A stretch of DNA of 22,639 nt, taken from the NCBI GenBank assembly GCA_035317085.1, contig DATHHS010000055.1:1-22639 (forward strand), written 5' to 3'. The DNA comes from VBDM01 sp035317085. Its GTDB lineage: Bacteria; Pseudomonadota; Gammaproteobacteria; Burkholderiales; SG8-39. Below the pieces are notes generated by a model, which saw only the letters and a list, made by a program, of their open reading frames with translations, searched no databases and was not told where the DNA came from. The translations under genes were made by a program, and so were the position numbers. Of this stretch, positions 6,645 to 13,590 are shown in pieces; position 1 is the stretch's first letter, and every line of letters begins with the position of its first letter.

Positions 6645-7706
6645 ATGGCATCGGTGACCCTCTCCGGCGTGCGCAAGAGCTTCGGCTCGACCGAGGTCGT
6701 GCACGGGGTCGACGTGGTGGTCGAGAAAGACGAGTTCTGCGTGCTGGTCGGCCCCTCGGGTTGCGGCAAATCGACGCTGCTGCGGATGATCGCCGGGCTG
6801 GAGGAGATCACCGGCGGTACCATCTCCATCGGTGGCCGTATCGTGAACGACGTCGCGCCGAAAGAGCGCGACATCGCGATGGTGTTCCAGAACTACGCGC
6901 TCTACCCGCACATGACCGTCTACGACAACATGGCGTTCAGCCTGAAGCTCGCCGGCGAATCGCGCGAGCAGACGCGCGCGCGCGTGGGCGAGGCGGCGCT
7001 GATCCTCGGGCTCTCGGAATACCTCGGGCGCTATCCGCGCCAGCTCTCCGGCGGCCAGCGCCAGCGCGTGGCGATGGGGCGCGCAATCGTGAGGAAACCG
7101 CAGGTGTTCCTGTTCGACGAGCCGCTTTCCAATCTCGATGCGAAACTCCGCGTGTCCATGCGCACCGAGATCAAGGCGTTGCACCAGCGGCTGAAGACGA
7201 CTTCGGTCTATGTCACGCACGATCAGATCGAGGCGATGACCATGGCCGACAAGATCGTGGTGATGAACGCGGGCCGCGTCGAGCAGATCGGCTCGCCCCT
7301 GGAGCTCTACGACAATCCGGCGAACCGCTTCGTCGCCGGCTTCATCGGTTCGCCCGCGATGAATTTTCTCATCGGCCGCATGGCGCGGAACGGCGCCGGA
7401 CTTGCGGTCTCGATCGGCCACGGGGTGCACCTGCCGATGCCCGTGCGTTCTGAGATCGAGGAAGGCCGTGAAGTCGTGGTCGGTGTGCGGCCCGAGCACT
7501 TCGCGGTGGCCGACGACGGCGTGCCCGCGGAAGTGATCGTGGTCGAGCCTACGGGCGCCGACACGCAGATCTTCTGCAAGCTCGCGGGCGTGGATGTCAC
7601 GGCCGTGGTGCGCGAGCGCTACACTTTCCGCCCGGGCACCGCCGTTCGATTGAAGCCGCAGCTCACTTTTCTTTTCGATCCAGCGAGCGGGGCGCGGCTT
7701 GCTTAG
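6645..7706 (+). CDS. ABC transporter ATP-binding protein, UgpC/MalK family (sugar importer)
   Basis: A 353-residue cytoplasmic ATPase that powers sugar import. All catalytic motifs are intact: Walker A GPSGCGKST at 36-44, Q-loop Gln82 (VFQNYALYPHM), signature LSGGQRQR at 134-141, Walker B VFLFDEP at 154-160 (Asp158, Glu159), D-loop SNLDAK, and switch His192 (YVTHDQIEAMT). After about residue 235 comes the C-terminal regulatory domain of the MalK/UgpC/MsmK type (MNFLIGRM, VVVGVRPEHF, VEPTGADTQIF), which in this family forms OB-like folds and can be shared between importers. The ATG at 6645 has GGAG eight bases upstream. It is the first gene of the importer operon, ahead of the binding protein and two permeases, an unusual order because the ATPase is often last. 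Confidence 0.95.
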   Translation: MASVTLSGVRKSFGSTEVVHGVDVVVEKDEFCVLVGPSGCGKSTLLRMIAGLEEITGGTISIGGRIVNDVAPKERDIAMVFQNYALYPHMTVYDNMAFSLKLAGESREQTRARVGEAALILGLSEYLGRYPRQLSGGQRQRVAMGRAIVRKPQVFLFDEPLSNLDAKLRVSMRTEIKALHQRLKTTSVYVTHDQIEAMTMADKIVVMNAGRVEQIGSPLELYDNPANRFVAGFIGSPAMNFLIGRMARNGAGLAVSIGHGVHLPMPVRSEIEEGREVVVGVRPEHFAVADDGVPAEVIVVEPTGADTQIFCKLAGVDVTAVVRERYTFRPGTAVRLKPQLTFLFDPASGARLA

Positions 7707-7711
7707 TTTCC

Positions 7712-7770
7712 GTCATTCCCGCGAACGCGGGAATCCAGACCCCCTGGACCCCCGCTTTCGCGGGGGTGAC
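7712..7770. repeat. REP-like palindromic element (GTCATTCCCGCG type)
   Basis: The two arms are GTCATTCCCGCG...GGGAATCCAG (7712-7738) and CTGGACCCCC...GGGGGTGAC (7744-7770). Each arm folds on its own (TTCCCGC/GCGGGAA; ACCCCCGC/GCGGGGGT) and the arms are also complementary to each other. This is the widespread proteobacterial intergenic palindrome. It lies 5 bases after the ATPase stop and 56 bases before the binding protein start, where an mRNA hairpin could separate expression of the two. A related copy is at 9155-9232. Confidence 0.85.
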
Positions 7771-7826
7771 GAAGTCATGGGGGCGACGAATTCATATAAC
7801 GGGTTTTACGACCAAAGGAGGAGACC

Positions 7827-9155
7827 ATGAGCAATATCAAGCGTCGCGATTTTCTGAAGATTTCCGCCGGCCTCGCCGCCGGCGCGGCGGGCGGCACGCC
7901 GCTGCTCGCAAAAGCGCAGGGCAAAGCGCCCGCCGCAGCGCCCTGGAAGCCGGAAAAGGGCGCGAAGCTGCGCGTGCTGCGCTGGAAGCGCTTCGTCCAG
8001 GGCGACGAAGACCTGTGGACGGCGAACACCAAGAAGTTCACCGAGAAGACCGGCGTCGAAGTGCGCGTCGACAACGAGGGCTGGGAAGACGTGCGGCCAA
8101 AGGCGGCGGTGGCGGCGAACGTCGGCAGCGGGCCCGACATCATCATCTCGACCTTCGAGGACGCGCACCAGTATCCGGACAAGCTGGTGGACGTGAGCGA
8201 CGTCGCGAACTATCTCGGCGGCAAGTACGGCGGCTGGTACGACGTCTGCAAGGACTACTGCACCGAGAAGGGCAAGTGGATCGCGGTGCCGATGGGCTGT
8301 GCCGGCAACGCCGTCGTCCATCGCATCGGCGCGATGAAGGAAGCGGGCTTCAGCGAGTTCCCGAAGGACACCGCGGGCTTCCTCAAGCTCGCGCAGGCGT
8401 ACAAGGCGAAGGGCATGCCGCCCGGCTTCGCACTCGGCAACGCCACGGGCGACGGCAACGTCTGGACCCACTGGCTCGTGTGGTCGCACGGCGGCAAGAT
8501 GGTCGACGCGAAGGGCAACGTCGTCATCGCGAGCCCCGAGACCGAGGCCGCGCTCAACTACGGCAAGCAGCTCTACGAAACTTTCATCCCGGGAACGCTC
8601 TCGTGGCTCGACCCCAACAACAACAAGGCGTTCCTCGACGGGCAGATCGGCATGACGGCGAACGGCATTTCGGTCTACTACGCGGCGAAGAACTCGCAGG
8701 ATCCGAAGATGAAGGCGATGGTGGACGATATCGGCCACGCCAACTTCCCCGTCGGCCCGATCGGCAGGACCACGGAGCTGAATCTCTTCTTCCCCATGAT
8801 GCTGTTCAAGTACTCGAAGGCCCCCAACGCCGCGAAGGCCTATCTCGCGTTCATGATGGAGAAGGAGCAATACGAGCCGTGGCAGGCCGCATCCATCGGC
8901 TACGTGTCGCATCCCCTCCGGGCCTATGAACAGAGCCCCCTCTGGAAGTCGGATCCCAAGAATCTCCCCTACAGCAACTCGATGAAGATCATGCTGCCCA
9001 ACGGCTACTCGGGCCCGATGGGCTACGCGTCGGCCGCGACGATGGCCGACTTCATCATGGTGAACATGGTGGCGGAGGCGGTGTCGGGAGCGAAGACGCC
9101 GAAGGAAGCGATGGATCGCGCGAAAGCACGGGCGGAGCGGTATTACAAGGTCTAG
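7827..9155 (+). CDS. ABC transporter extracellular solute-binding protein family 1, Tat-exported
   Basis: A 442-residue periplasmic sugar-binding protein. Residues 1-31 are a twin-arginine signal peptide: KRRDFLKIS (Arg6-Arg7) followed by an Ala/Gly-rich hydrophobic stretch, ending near LLAKAQG. Tat export means the protein is folded before crossing the membrane. The mature protein has the cluster B (SBP_bac_1) pattern: LRVLRWKRFVQGDED at the first strand, KFTEKTGVEVRVDNEGWEDVRPK, a PDIIIST strand, and GQIGMTANGISVYYA toward the second lobe. It belongs with the MalF/MalG-type permeases that follow. The start has a strong AAAGGAGGAG ribosome site, in keeping with the high amounts of binding protein usually needed. 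The ligand is not readable; an aldose, oligosaccharide or sugar acid is likely, given the SDR and dehydratase downstream. Confidence 0.94.
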   Translation: MSNIKRRDFLKISAGLAAGAAGGTPLLAKAQGKAPAAAPWKPEKGAKLRVLRWKRFVQGDEDLWTANTKKFTEKTGVEVRVDNEGWEDVRPKAAVAANVGSGPDIIISTFEDAHQYPDKLVDVSDVANYLGGKYGGWYDVCKDYCTEKGKWIAVPMGCAGNAVVHRIGAMKEAGFSEFPKDTAGFLKLAQAYKAKGMPPGFALGNATGDGNVWTHWLVWSHGGKMVDAKGNVVIASPETEAALNYGKQLYETFIPGTLSWLDPNNNKAFLDGQIGMTANGISVYYAAKNSQDPKMKAMVDDIGHANFPVGPIGRTTELNLFFPMMLFKYSKAPNAAKAYLAFMMEKEQYEPWQAASIGYVSHPLRAYEQSPLWKSDPKNLPYSNSMKIMLPNGYSGPMGYASAATMADFIMVNMVAEAVSGAKTPKEAMDRAKARAERYYKV

Positions 9156-9232
9156 TCATCCCCGCGAAGGCGGGGACCCGGCCAAGGCGCGCGAGCGTTT
9201 CGACCGGGTTCCCGTATCCGCGGGAGCGACGA
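9155..9232. repeat. REP-like palindromic element filling the gap between two ABC genes
   Basis: A relative of the 7712 element: first arm GTCATCCCCGCG...GGGGACCCGG (9155-9181), a 22-base middle, second arm CCGGGTTCCCG...GCGGGAGCGACGA (9204-9232). Its first G is the last base of the binding-protein TAG, and its last A is the first base of the permease ATG. GGGAG at 9222-9226, inside the second arm, is the only plausible ribosome site for the permease. Confidence 0.8.
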
Positions 9233-10128
9233 TGCAGCGTTTCTTCAACAACCGGCACGTCTTGGGGCTGCTGTTCATGCTGCCCGCGAGCGTGCTGTTG
9301 CTGCTGTTCCTCACCTATCCGCTGGGGCTCGGCACGTGGCTCGGGTTCACCGACACCAAGATCGGCCGCGCCGGCCAATGGGTTGGCCTGGATAACTTCC
9401 AGTACCTCGTCGGCGACGCGGTCGCCCAGCTCTCGCTCTTCAACACGCTCTTCTATACGGCGGTGGCGAGCGTGATCAAGTTCGCGCTGGGCCTGTGGCT
9501 GGCGCTCCTGCTCAACCGCAGTCTCCCGTTCAAGTCGTTCTTCCGCGCCGCCGTGCTGCTGCCCTTCATCGTGCCCACGGCGCTTTCCGCGCTCGCTTTC
9601 TGGTGGATGTACGACGCGCAGTTCTCGGTGATCTCCTGGGCGCTCATGAAGATGGGGCTCATAACCCATTACATCGATTTCCTCGGCGATCCGTGGAATG
9701 CGCGCTTTTCGGTCATCGCGGCCAATATCTGGCGCGGCGTGCCGTTCGTGGCGATCTGCCTTCTCGCCGGCCTGCAGACGATCTCGCCTTCGCTCTACGA
9801 GGCGGCGGCGCTCGACGGCGCCACGCCGTGGCAGCGCTTCCGATTCGTGACGCTGCCTCTGCTCACGCCCATCATCGCGGTGGTGATGACGTTCTCGGTG
9901 CTCTTCACCTTCACCGACTTCCAGTTGATCTACGTGATCACCCGCGGCGGTCCGCTCAATGCCACGCACCTCATGGCCACGCTCTCCTTCCAGCGCGCCA
10001 TCTCCGGCGGCTCCCTGGGCGAGGGCGCGGCGCTCGCCACGATGATGATCCCCTTCCTGCTCGCGGCGATCCTCTTCAGCTACTTCGGCCTGCAGCGGCG
10101 CGCCTGGCAGCAGGGCGCGCGGGATTGA
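9232..10128 (+). CDS. ABC transporter permease, MalF/UgpA type
   Basis: A 298-residue inner membrane protein with six predicted helices. Residues 11-30 form the first helix. The EAA loop that docks on the ATPase is EAAALDGATPWQRFRFVTLPLL at about 190-211, with the conserved Gly and the following Pro. Motifs such as LLNRSLPFKSFFRAAVLLPFIVP and ITRGGPLNATH are typical of carbohydrate-uptake family 1 permeases. The ATG at 9232 begins at the last base of a REP-like element, whose GGGAG lies 5 bases before the start. It pairs with the next permease, 13 bases downstream. Confidence 0.93.
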   Translation: MQRFFNNRHVLGLLFMLPASVLLLLFLTYPLGLGTWLGFTDTKIGRAGQWVGLDNFQYLVGDAVAQLSLFNTLFYTAVASVIKFALGLWLALLLNRSLPFKSFFRAAVLLPFIVPTALSALAFWWMYDAQFSVISWALMKMGLITHYIDFLGDPWNARFSVIAANIWRGVPFVAICLLAGLQTISPSLYEAAALDGATPWQRFRFVTLPLLTPIIAVVMTFSVLFTFTDFQLIYVITRGGPLNATHLMATLSFQRAISGGSLGEGAALATMMIPFLLAAILFSYFGLQRRAWQQGARD

Positions 10129-10141
10129 GGCGCGGCCCGCG

Positions 10142-11035
10142 ATGAACGCAAATACCACAACGCCGATGAAAGAAGACCTGCAGGCGCAGAGCATGTCCTA
10201 CCTCGAGTCGCTGCCGCGCCGCGTGGTGACGCTCTACATGCCGCTCGGCATCTTCGTCTTCGTGCTGCTCTTTCCGTTCTACTGGATGGCGACCACGGCG
10301 CTCAAGCCGAACGCGGAGCTGCTCTCGCACGAGGGCAACCCGTTCTGGGTCGCGGCGCCCACGTTCGAGCACTTCCGCCACCTCATCTTCGAGACGCCGT
10401 ATCCCGACTGGATGTTGAACACCGTCATCGTGTCGGTGGCGGCTACCTTCACCTCTCTCGCGGCGAGCGTCTTCGCGGCCTACGCGATCGAGCGCCTGCG
10501 CTTCCACGGCTCGCGCCAGGTGGGGCTCGCCATCTTCCTTGCCTACCTCGTGCCGCCCTCGATCCTCTTCATCCCGCTCGCGGCCATCGTCTTCAAGCTG
10601 GGCCTGTTCGACACGCGCTGGGCGTTGATCCTCACCTATCCGACCTTCCTGATTCCGTTCTGCACCTGGCTGCTGATGGGTTATTTCCGCTCGATCCCAT
10701 TCGAACTCGAGGAGTGCGCGCTCATCGACGGCGCCACGCGCTGGCAGATCCTTACCAAGATCATCCTGCCGCTCGCGGTGCCCGGCCTCATCTCCGCGGG
10801 CATCTTCGCCTTCACGCTGTCGTGGAACGAGTTCATTTACGCGCTGACCTTCGTGTCTTCCTCGGAAGTGAAGACCGTGCCGGTGGGTGTGGTCACGGAA
10901 CTGGTCGAAGGCGACGTTTATCACTGGGGGCCGCTGATGGCGGGCGCGCTGCTCGGCTCGCTGCCGGTGGCGGTGCTGTATTCGTTTTTCGTGGAATATT
11001 ATGTTTCGGGCATGACTGGAGCGGTGAAAGAGTGA
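10142..11035 (+). CDS. ABC transporter permease, MalG/UgpE type
   Basis: A 297-residue membrane protein, the second half of the importer channel. A cytoplasmic N-terminal segment (1-30) precedes the first helix, which runs into FPFYWMATTALKP, a typical MalG-like sequence. The EAA loop is at about 189-210 (EECALIDGATRWQILTKIILP), and SWNEFIYALTF follows. The C-terminus lacks long extensions. The start lies 13 bases after the first permease, with GAGG in the gap at a somewhat long distance; an internal ATG at codon 9 is an alternative but has no better site. Its stop overlaps the SDR start (GTGA), tying transport to the first enzyme. Confidence 0.93.
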   Translation: MNANTTTPMKEDLQAQSMSYLESLPRRVVTLYMPLGIFVFVLLFPFYWMATTALKPNAELLSHEGNPFWVAAPTFEHFRHLIFETPYPDWMLNTVIVSVAATFTSLAASVFAAYAIERLRFHGSRQVGLAIFLAYLVPPSILFIPLAAIVFKLGLFDTRWALILTYPTFLIPFCTWLLMGYFRSIPFELEECALIDGATRWQILTKIILPLAVPGLISAGIFAFTLSWNEFIYALTFVSSSEVKTVPVGVVTELVEGDVYHWGPLMAGALLGSLPVAVLYSFFVEYYVSGMTGAVKE

Positions 11036-11736
11036 ACCAGCTCGATTTCAAGGGGCGCAGCGCCGTCGTCACCGGCGGATTGCAAGGCATAGGCGCGGCG
11101 ATCGCGAAGCGCCTCGAGGTTTCCGGCGCAAAGGTCATGCTCTGGGATCTCGCCGCGAAAAAGGATTCGGTCGACGTCTCGGATGCGGCCGCGGTCGAAC
11201 GCGCAACGGCAAAGGCGCTCGCCGATCTCGGCAAGATCGACGTGCTCGTCAACAACGCCGGTGTCGCAGGCCTCAATGTGGCGACCACGGAATATCCCGT
11301 CGAAGAATGGGAGCGCGTCCTCCGCGTGAACCTCACGAGCCAGTTCCTGTGCTGCCGCGCCGTGGCCCCTCACATGGTGAAGCGCAAGTACGGGCGCATC
11401 GTCAACATCGCCTCGATCGCCGGGAAGGAAGGCAACCCCAACGCGGTCGCGTACAGCGCATCGAAGGCCGGCGTGATTTCGCTCACCAAGTCCCTGGGCA
11501 AGGAGCTGGCGCAGACCGGCGTACTCGTGAACTGCGTCACGCCCGCGGCGGCCAAGACCGCGATCTTCGACCAGATGACCGAGGAGCACATCAAGTACAT
11601 GCTCTCGAAAATTCCGATGAACCGCTTCGTGACCGTGGAGGAAATCGCGTCGCTCGTTTGCTGGCTCGCTTCCGAGGATTGCTCGTTTTCGACCGGCGCG
11701 GTGTTCGATATTTCCGGCGGCAGGGGGACATACTGA
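11032..11736 (+). CDS. SDR-family oxidoreductase (classical short-chain dehydrogenase)
   Basis: The GTG at 11032, overlapping the permease stop by four bases, gives 234 residues and places the Rossmann fold at the N-terminus. TGGLQGIG at 14-21 binds NAD(P), NNAGVAG starts at 74, and the catalytic tetrad is Asn100, Ser128, Tyr141 and Lys145 (YSASKAG). The loop after the first strand has LWDL (Asp39), favouring NAD over NADP. The protein ends in DISGGRGTY. The frame is open upstream to 10714, but that part is a shadow of the permease gene. Between a sugar importer and a sugar-acid dehydratase, likely roles are sugar 1-dehydrogenase or oxidation of a 2-keto-3-deoxy sugar acid. The family alone does not decide; general 3-oxoacyl-reductase labels would be uninformative. 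Confidence 0.92.
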   Translation: MNQLDFKGRSAVVTGGLQGIGAAIAKRLEVSGAKVMLWDLAAKKDSVDVSDAAAVERATAKALADLGKIDVLVNNAGVAGLNVATTEYPVEEWERVLRVNLTSQFLCCRAVAPHMVKRKYGRIVNIASIAGKEGNPNAVAYSASKAGVISLTKSLGKELAQTGVLVNCVTPAAAKTAIFDQMTEEHIKYMLSKIPMNRFVTVEEIASLVCWLASEDCSFSTGAVFDISGGRGTY

Positions 11737-11737
11737 A

Positions 11738-13468
11738 ATGGCCAGGAAAAAGCCGAAGCTGCGCAGCGTCAAATGGTTCGGCCGTAATGATATCTACGGC
11801 TTCATCTACCGCAGCTGGATGAAGAACCGCGGCGTGCCGCAGGACCAGTTCGACGGCCGCCCGGTGATCGGCATCTGCAACACCTGGTCGGAGCTCACGC
11901 CCTGCAACACGCACTTTCGAACCCTCGCCGAGCACGTGAGGAACGGCGTGCTCGAGGCCGGCGGCTTCCCGCTCGAATTCCCGGTGACCTCGCTGGGCGA
12001 GACGCTGATGCGTCCAACGGCGATGCTCTACCGCAACCTCGCAAGCATGGACGTCGAGGAATCAATCCGCGCCAATCCGCTCGACGGCGTCGTCCTGCTG
12101 ATGGGCTGCGACAAGACCACGCCGTCGCTCATCATGGGCGCGTCCAGCGTCGGGCTGCCGACCCTCGGCGTCTCCGGCGGTCCCATGCTCTCGGGCAAGT
12201 ACCGCGGCGCCGACATCGGTTCGGGCACGAACACCTGGTCGATGTCCGAAGACCTGCGCGCCGGAAAAATCACGATCGAGGAATTCCACGAGGCCGAGTC
12301 GTGCATGCACCGCTCGCACGGGCACTGCATGACCATGGGCACGGCTTCGACGATGGCCTCCATGGTCGAAGCGCTCGGGCTCGGACTGCCGGGAAACGCG
12401 GCGATCCCCGCGGTCGATGCGCGGCGCTACGTGCTCGCGCGCGAGGCGGGGCGGCGCGTGGTGGAGATGGTGAGGGAGAATCTCGGCATCGAAAAGATCC
12501 TGACGCGAGCGGCGTTCGAAAACGCCATCCGCGTCAACGCCGCGATCGGCGGCTCGACCAACGCCGTGATTCACCTCATCGCGATCGCGCGGCGCATCGG
12601 GGTCGATCTCGCGTTGGATGACTTCGATCGCCTGGGCCGCGGCGTGCATACGCTCGTGAATCTGATGCCGAACGGCAAGCATCTGATGGAGGATTTCTAC
12701 TACGCCGGCGGCCTTCCTGTGGTGATCCGCGAGCTCGGGAAAAAGGGGTTGCTCAACAAGCAGGCGATCACCGCGAACGGCAAAACGATCTGGGAGAACA
12801 GCAAGGACGCGCGCTGCTGGAACCGCGGCGTGATCACGCCGTTCGAAAAGCCGTTCAAGAAAAATTCCGGCATCGCGGTGCTGCGCGGCAACCTGTGTCC
12901 CGACGGCGCCATCATCAAGCCCTCGGCCGCGACGCCCAAGCTGATGAAGCACAAGGGCCGCGCGGTGGTGTTCGAGAACATCGAGGATTTCCACAAGCGC
13001 ATCGACGACCCGAAGCTGGACATCGACAAGAACTGCGTCATGGTGCTCAAGAACTGCGGGCCCAAGGGCTACCCGGGCATGGCCGAAGTGGGCAACATGC
13101 CGCTCCCGCCGAAACTCCTGAAGCGCGGCATCACCGACATGGTTCGCGTCTCGGACGCGAGGATGAGCGGCACCGCCTACGGCACGGTGGTGCTGCACGT
13201 CGCGCCCGAGGCGGCCGCGGGCGGCGCGCTCGCCCTGGTCGAGGACGGCGATATCATCGAGCTCGACGTCGGCAAGCGCCGGCTCGAGCTGCTTGTCTCC
13301 GAGGAGGAGCTCGAGCGCCGACGCAGCAACTGGCGTGCGCCGGAGCCTCCTCTGGAGCGCGGATACTGGCGCCTATACTTCGACCACGTGCTGCAGGCGA
13401 ACGAAGGCGCGGATCTCGACTTTCTCGTGGGCAAGAGCGGCGCCTTCGTGCCGCGCGACAACCACTAG
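11738..13468 (+). CDS. IlvD/Edd-family sugar-acid dehydratase, L-arabonate dehydratase-like
   Basis: A 576-residue iron-sulfur dehydratase that should convert an aldonate to its 2-keto-3-deoxy acid. Cys56 (TPCNTH), Cys124 (GCDKTTPS) and Cys197 (HGHCMTMGTAS) are the cluster ligands; Lys126 corresponds to the carbamylated metal-site lysine of the family. RMSGTAYGTVVLH near the C-terminus carries the catalytic serine. FDGRPVIGICNTWSELTPC, MRPTAMLYRN, FYYAGGLPVV and NCGPKGYPGMAEVGNM match the pentonate/aldonate subgroup (L-arabonate and D-xylonate dehydratases) rather than amino-acid-pathway IlvD, and the length fits. It starts one base after the SDR stop, last in the ABC operon. The most likely substrate is a pentonate or fuconate; I cannot separate L-arabonate from D-xylonate by eye. 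Confidence 0.93.
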   Translation: MARKKPKLRSVKWFGRNDIYGFIYRSWMKNRGVPQDQFDGRPVIGICNTWSELTPCNTHFRTLAEHVRNGVLEAGGFPLEFPVTSLGETLMRPTAMLYRNLASMDVEESIRANPLDGVVLLMGCDKTTPSLIMGASSVGLPTLGVSGGPMLSGKYRGADIGSGTNTWSMSEDLRAGKITIEEFHEAESCMHRSHGHCMTMGTASTMASMVEALGLGLPGNAAIPAVDARRYVLAREAGRRVVEMVRENLGIEKILTRAAFENAIRVNAAIGGSTNAVIHLIAIARRIGVDLALDDFDRLGRGVHTLVNLMPNGKHLMEDFYYAGGLPVVIRELGKKGLLNKQAITANGKTIWENSKDARCWNRGVITPFEKPFKKNSGIAVLRGNLCPDGAIIKPSAATPKLMKHKGRAVVFENIEDFHKRIDDPKLDIDKNCVMVLKNCGPKGYPGMAEVGNMPLPPKLLKRGITDMVRVSDARMSGTAYGTVVLHVAPEAAAGGALALVEDGDIIELDVGKRRLELLVSEEELERRRSNWRAPEPPLERGYWRLYFDHVLQANEGADLDFLVGKSGAFVPRDNH

Positions 13469-13491
13469 TGCCGTTCCAACTGTCCCGAGTC

Positions 13492-13526
13492 AAAAAAATG
13501 GCTCTTCGACCGCGATCGAAGAGCCA
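13492..13526 (-). terminator. Intrinsic terminator of the LVIVD gene
   Basis: An 11-bp perfect stem (13499-13509 with 13516-13526, TGGCTCTTCGA and its complement) has a 6-base loop and, read on the minus strand, is followed directly by seven T residues (13498-13492). It therefore ends transcripts coming from 13591. For plus-strand transcripts of the dehydratase operon the stem is present but no T-run follows. Confidence 0.88.
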
Positions 13527-13543
13527 GCACAGTTCGAGCAGAC

Positions 13544-13572
13544 GGCAGCTCGCCTACCAAGAACGAGCTGCC
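13544..13572. repeat. Inverted repeat between two convergent genes
   Basis: A 9-bp perfect stem, GGCAGCTCG (13544-13552) and CGAGCTGCC (13564-13572), flanks an 11-base loop in the 3' region between the dehydratase and the LVIVD gene. There is no T-run on either side, so it may stabilise the 3' ends of either transcript or slow polymerase ahead of the true terminator at 13492-13526. Confidence 0.5.
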
Positions 13573-13590
13573 TGACGACGTGTGGGTCGG

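Noticed and set aside
7712..9232. REP-like elements as a CRISPR array or transposon ends
   Set aside because: There are only two copies, with no regular spacers, no transposase and no target-site duplication; they flank a normal gene.
10714..11031. N-terminal extension of the SDR
   Set aside because: It lies inside the second permease gene and is not protein-like; GTG at 11032 places the Rossmann motif at the expected position.
13499..13526. Terminator for the plus-strand dehydratase operon
   Set aside because: The hairpin is followed by a T-run only in the minus direction; in the plus direction GCAC follows, so only weak bidirectional action is possible.
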